Shown here: positions 13,611 through 14,184 of the stretch, piece after piece
Layout: each line of letters starts with the position of its first letter
Position numbering within the stretch: position 1 is the stretch's first letter
Assembly: GCA_937875615.1 (NCBI GenBank)
Contig: CALNBU010000564.1
Span: forward strand, 1 to 14,184
Direction: 5' to 3'
Source: an uncultured Archangium sp.
GTDB taxonomy: Bacteria > Myxococcota > Myxococcia > Myxococcales > Myxococcaceae
DNA length: 14,184 nt
The notes under the pieces: model-generated
Told to the model about the DNA's origin: nothing
The model's input: only the letters and a program-made list of their open reading frames with translations
Database searches by the model: none
Position numbers and translations under genes: made by a program

Positions 13611-14184
13611 ATGCTGGGCATCGTCACCGGGTTGGTCTTCGAGAACGCCGCGGAGTGGTGGATTCACAAGCACCTGCTGCACGGGCGCGGCCGCGACAGG
13701 AAGAGCTTCTGGGCCTTCCACTGGCACGAGCACCATCGCGAGTCGTACCGCAACCGCATGGTCGACCCGCAGTACCGGCGGCCGCTCTTCAGGGAAGACT
13801 CGCCGCAGACGCGGGAGGCGGCGGCGATTCTGGCGGGGGCGGTGGTGCTGGCGCCGCTCTTCCCGGTGTTCCCGTTCTTCACCGGCACGGTGTGGTACCG
13901 GATGTGGAACTACTACCGGGTGCACAAGCGCAGCCACCTCGACCCCGCGTGGGCGGAGGCGCACCTGCCCTGGCACGTCGACCATCACCTCGGCCGCGAC
14001 CAGAACGCCAACTGGTGCGTGACGCCCCCCTGGTTCGACTACGTGATGCAGACGCGCAAGCCGTACCTCGACGACGCGTCGGGCGCGGTGCCGGAGGAAG
14101 CGAAGGGCTCGCTGCTCTCGCGCATGTGGCACGGGCTGCGCGAGGCGAAGCGCCGGGCCGCGTCCCGCGCGGCGGCGCCGGCGC
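13611..14184 (+). CDS. Histidine-rich membrane protein resembling fatty-acid hydroxylase/sterol desaturase, 3' end outside the window
   Basis: The frame is open from the ATG at 13611 to the window edge (191 codons). Histidine clusters typical of membrane di-iron oxygenases are visible: HKHLLH (19-24), HWHEHH (37-42), HKRSH (105-109) and HLPWHVDHH (118-126). A hydrophobic stretch at 71-95 separates the first pair from the second. This is the layout of the fatty-acid hydroxylase superfamily, whose His boxes hold two irons to hydroxylate or desaturate lipids. The two usual N-terminal membrane helices are missing, so it may be a reduced or divergent member, or the histidines may serve another metal chemistry. 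The basic Ala/Arg-rich tail at 165-191 suggests the end is near. It has its own promoter with a TetR-type operator. The substrate is unknown. Confidence 0.68.
   Translation, partial: MLGIVTGLVFENAAEWWIHKHLLHGRGRDRKSFWAFHWHEHHRESYRNRMVDPQYRRPLFREDSPQTREAAAILAGAVVLAPLFPVFPFFTGTVWYRMWNYYRVHKRSHLDPAWAEAHLPWHVDHHLGRDQNANWCVTPPWFDYVMQTRKPYLDDASGAVPEEAKGSLLSRMWHGLREAKRRAASRAAAPA

Overview
The window is GC-rich, densely packed bacterial DNA with strong GC3 bias, and it most likely comes from a myxobacterium (Myxococcota, Cystobacterineae-like). The best lineage marker is the gene at 13010-13552, which I recognise as a member of the DUF2378/TIGR02265 family, described as restricted to Myxococcales. 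A J-domain/TPR protein with a long Ser/Pro/Ala linker, a GAF-GAF histidine kinase without membrane segments, a Gly-rich-tethered lipoprotein and a caspase-like protein under an ECF sigma factor fit the same group. I see no insertion sequence, phage gene, CRISPR array, tRNA or rRNA. No stretch longer than about 160 bases lacks a gene.

Layout. Positions 1-1233 (+): the 3' part of a J-domain/TPR gene, then a yhbY-like RNA-binding protein gene. Positions 1243-6466 (-): read from the right, an ECF sigma factor, a zinc-finger membrane anti-sigma factor and a secreted caspase-like protein, joined by two 4-bp GTGA overlaps. These are followed by a separate pair, menB (naphthoate synthase) and a membrane-anchored neutral-ceramidase-like protein. 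Positions 6607-7971 (+): purF, divergent from the sigma-factor operon. Positions 7989-9320 (-): a lipoprotein with sialidase/BNR-type Asp-box repeats. Positions 9435-11081 (+): a CPA1-type Na+/H+ antiporter. Positions 11074-12861 (-): a soluble sensor histidine kinase that overlaps the antiporter tail to tail. Positions 13010-13552 (+): the DUF2378 protein. Positions 13611-14184 (+): the 5' part of a histidine-rich gene resembling fatty-acid hydroxylases/sterol desaturases, with a TetR-type palindrome inside its probable promoter.

How the genes work together. PurF, MenB and YhbY are ordinary housekeeping functions. The part most likely to be a distinct system is the sigma / anti-sigma / caspase operon. 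The anti-sigma factor has a cytoplasmic HxxxCxxC finger, one membrane helix and an extracytoplasmic DUF4384-like domain. The caspase homologue has a signal peptide, an intact His/Cys pair and a long C-terminal half that looks like an outer-membrane beta-barrel. I infer an envelope-sensing cascade in which a caspase-fold protein takes part in releasing, or responds to, the sigma factor. The second point of regulatory interest is the palindrome between the -35 and -10 elements ahead of the hydroxylase-like gene.

Limits: all family assignments come from reading motifs by eye. Start codons are uncertain for menB, purF, the antiporter and the DUF2378 gene.
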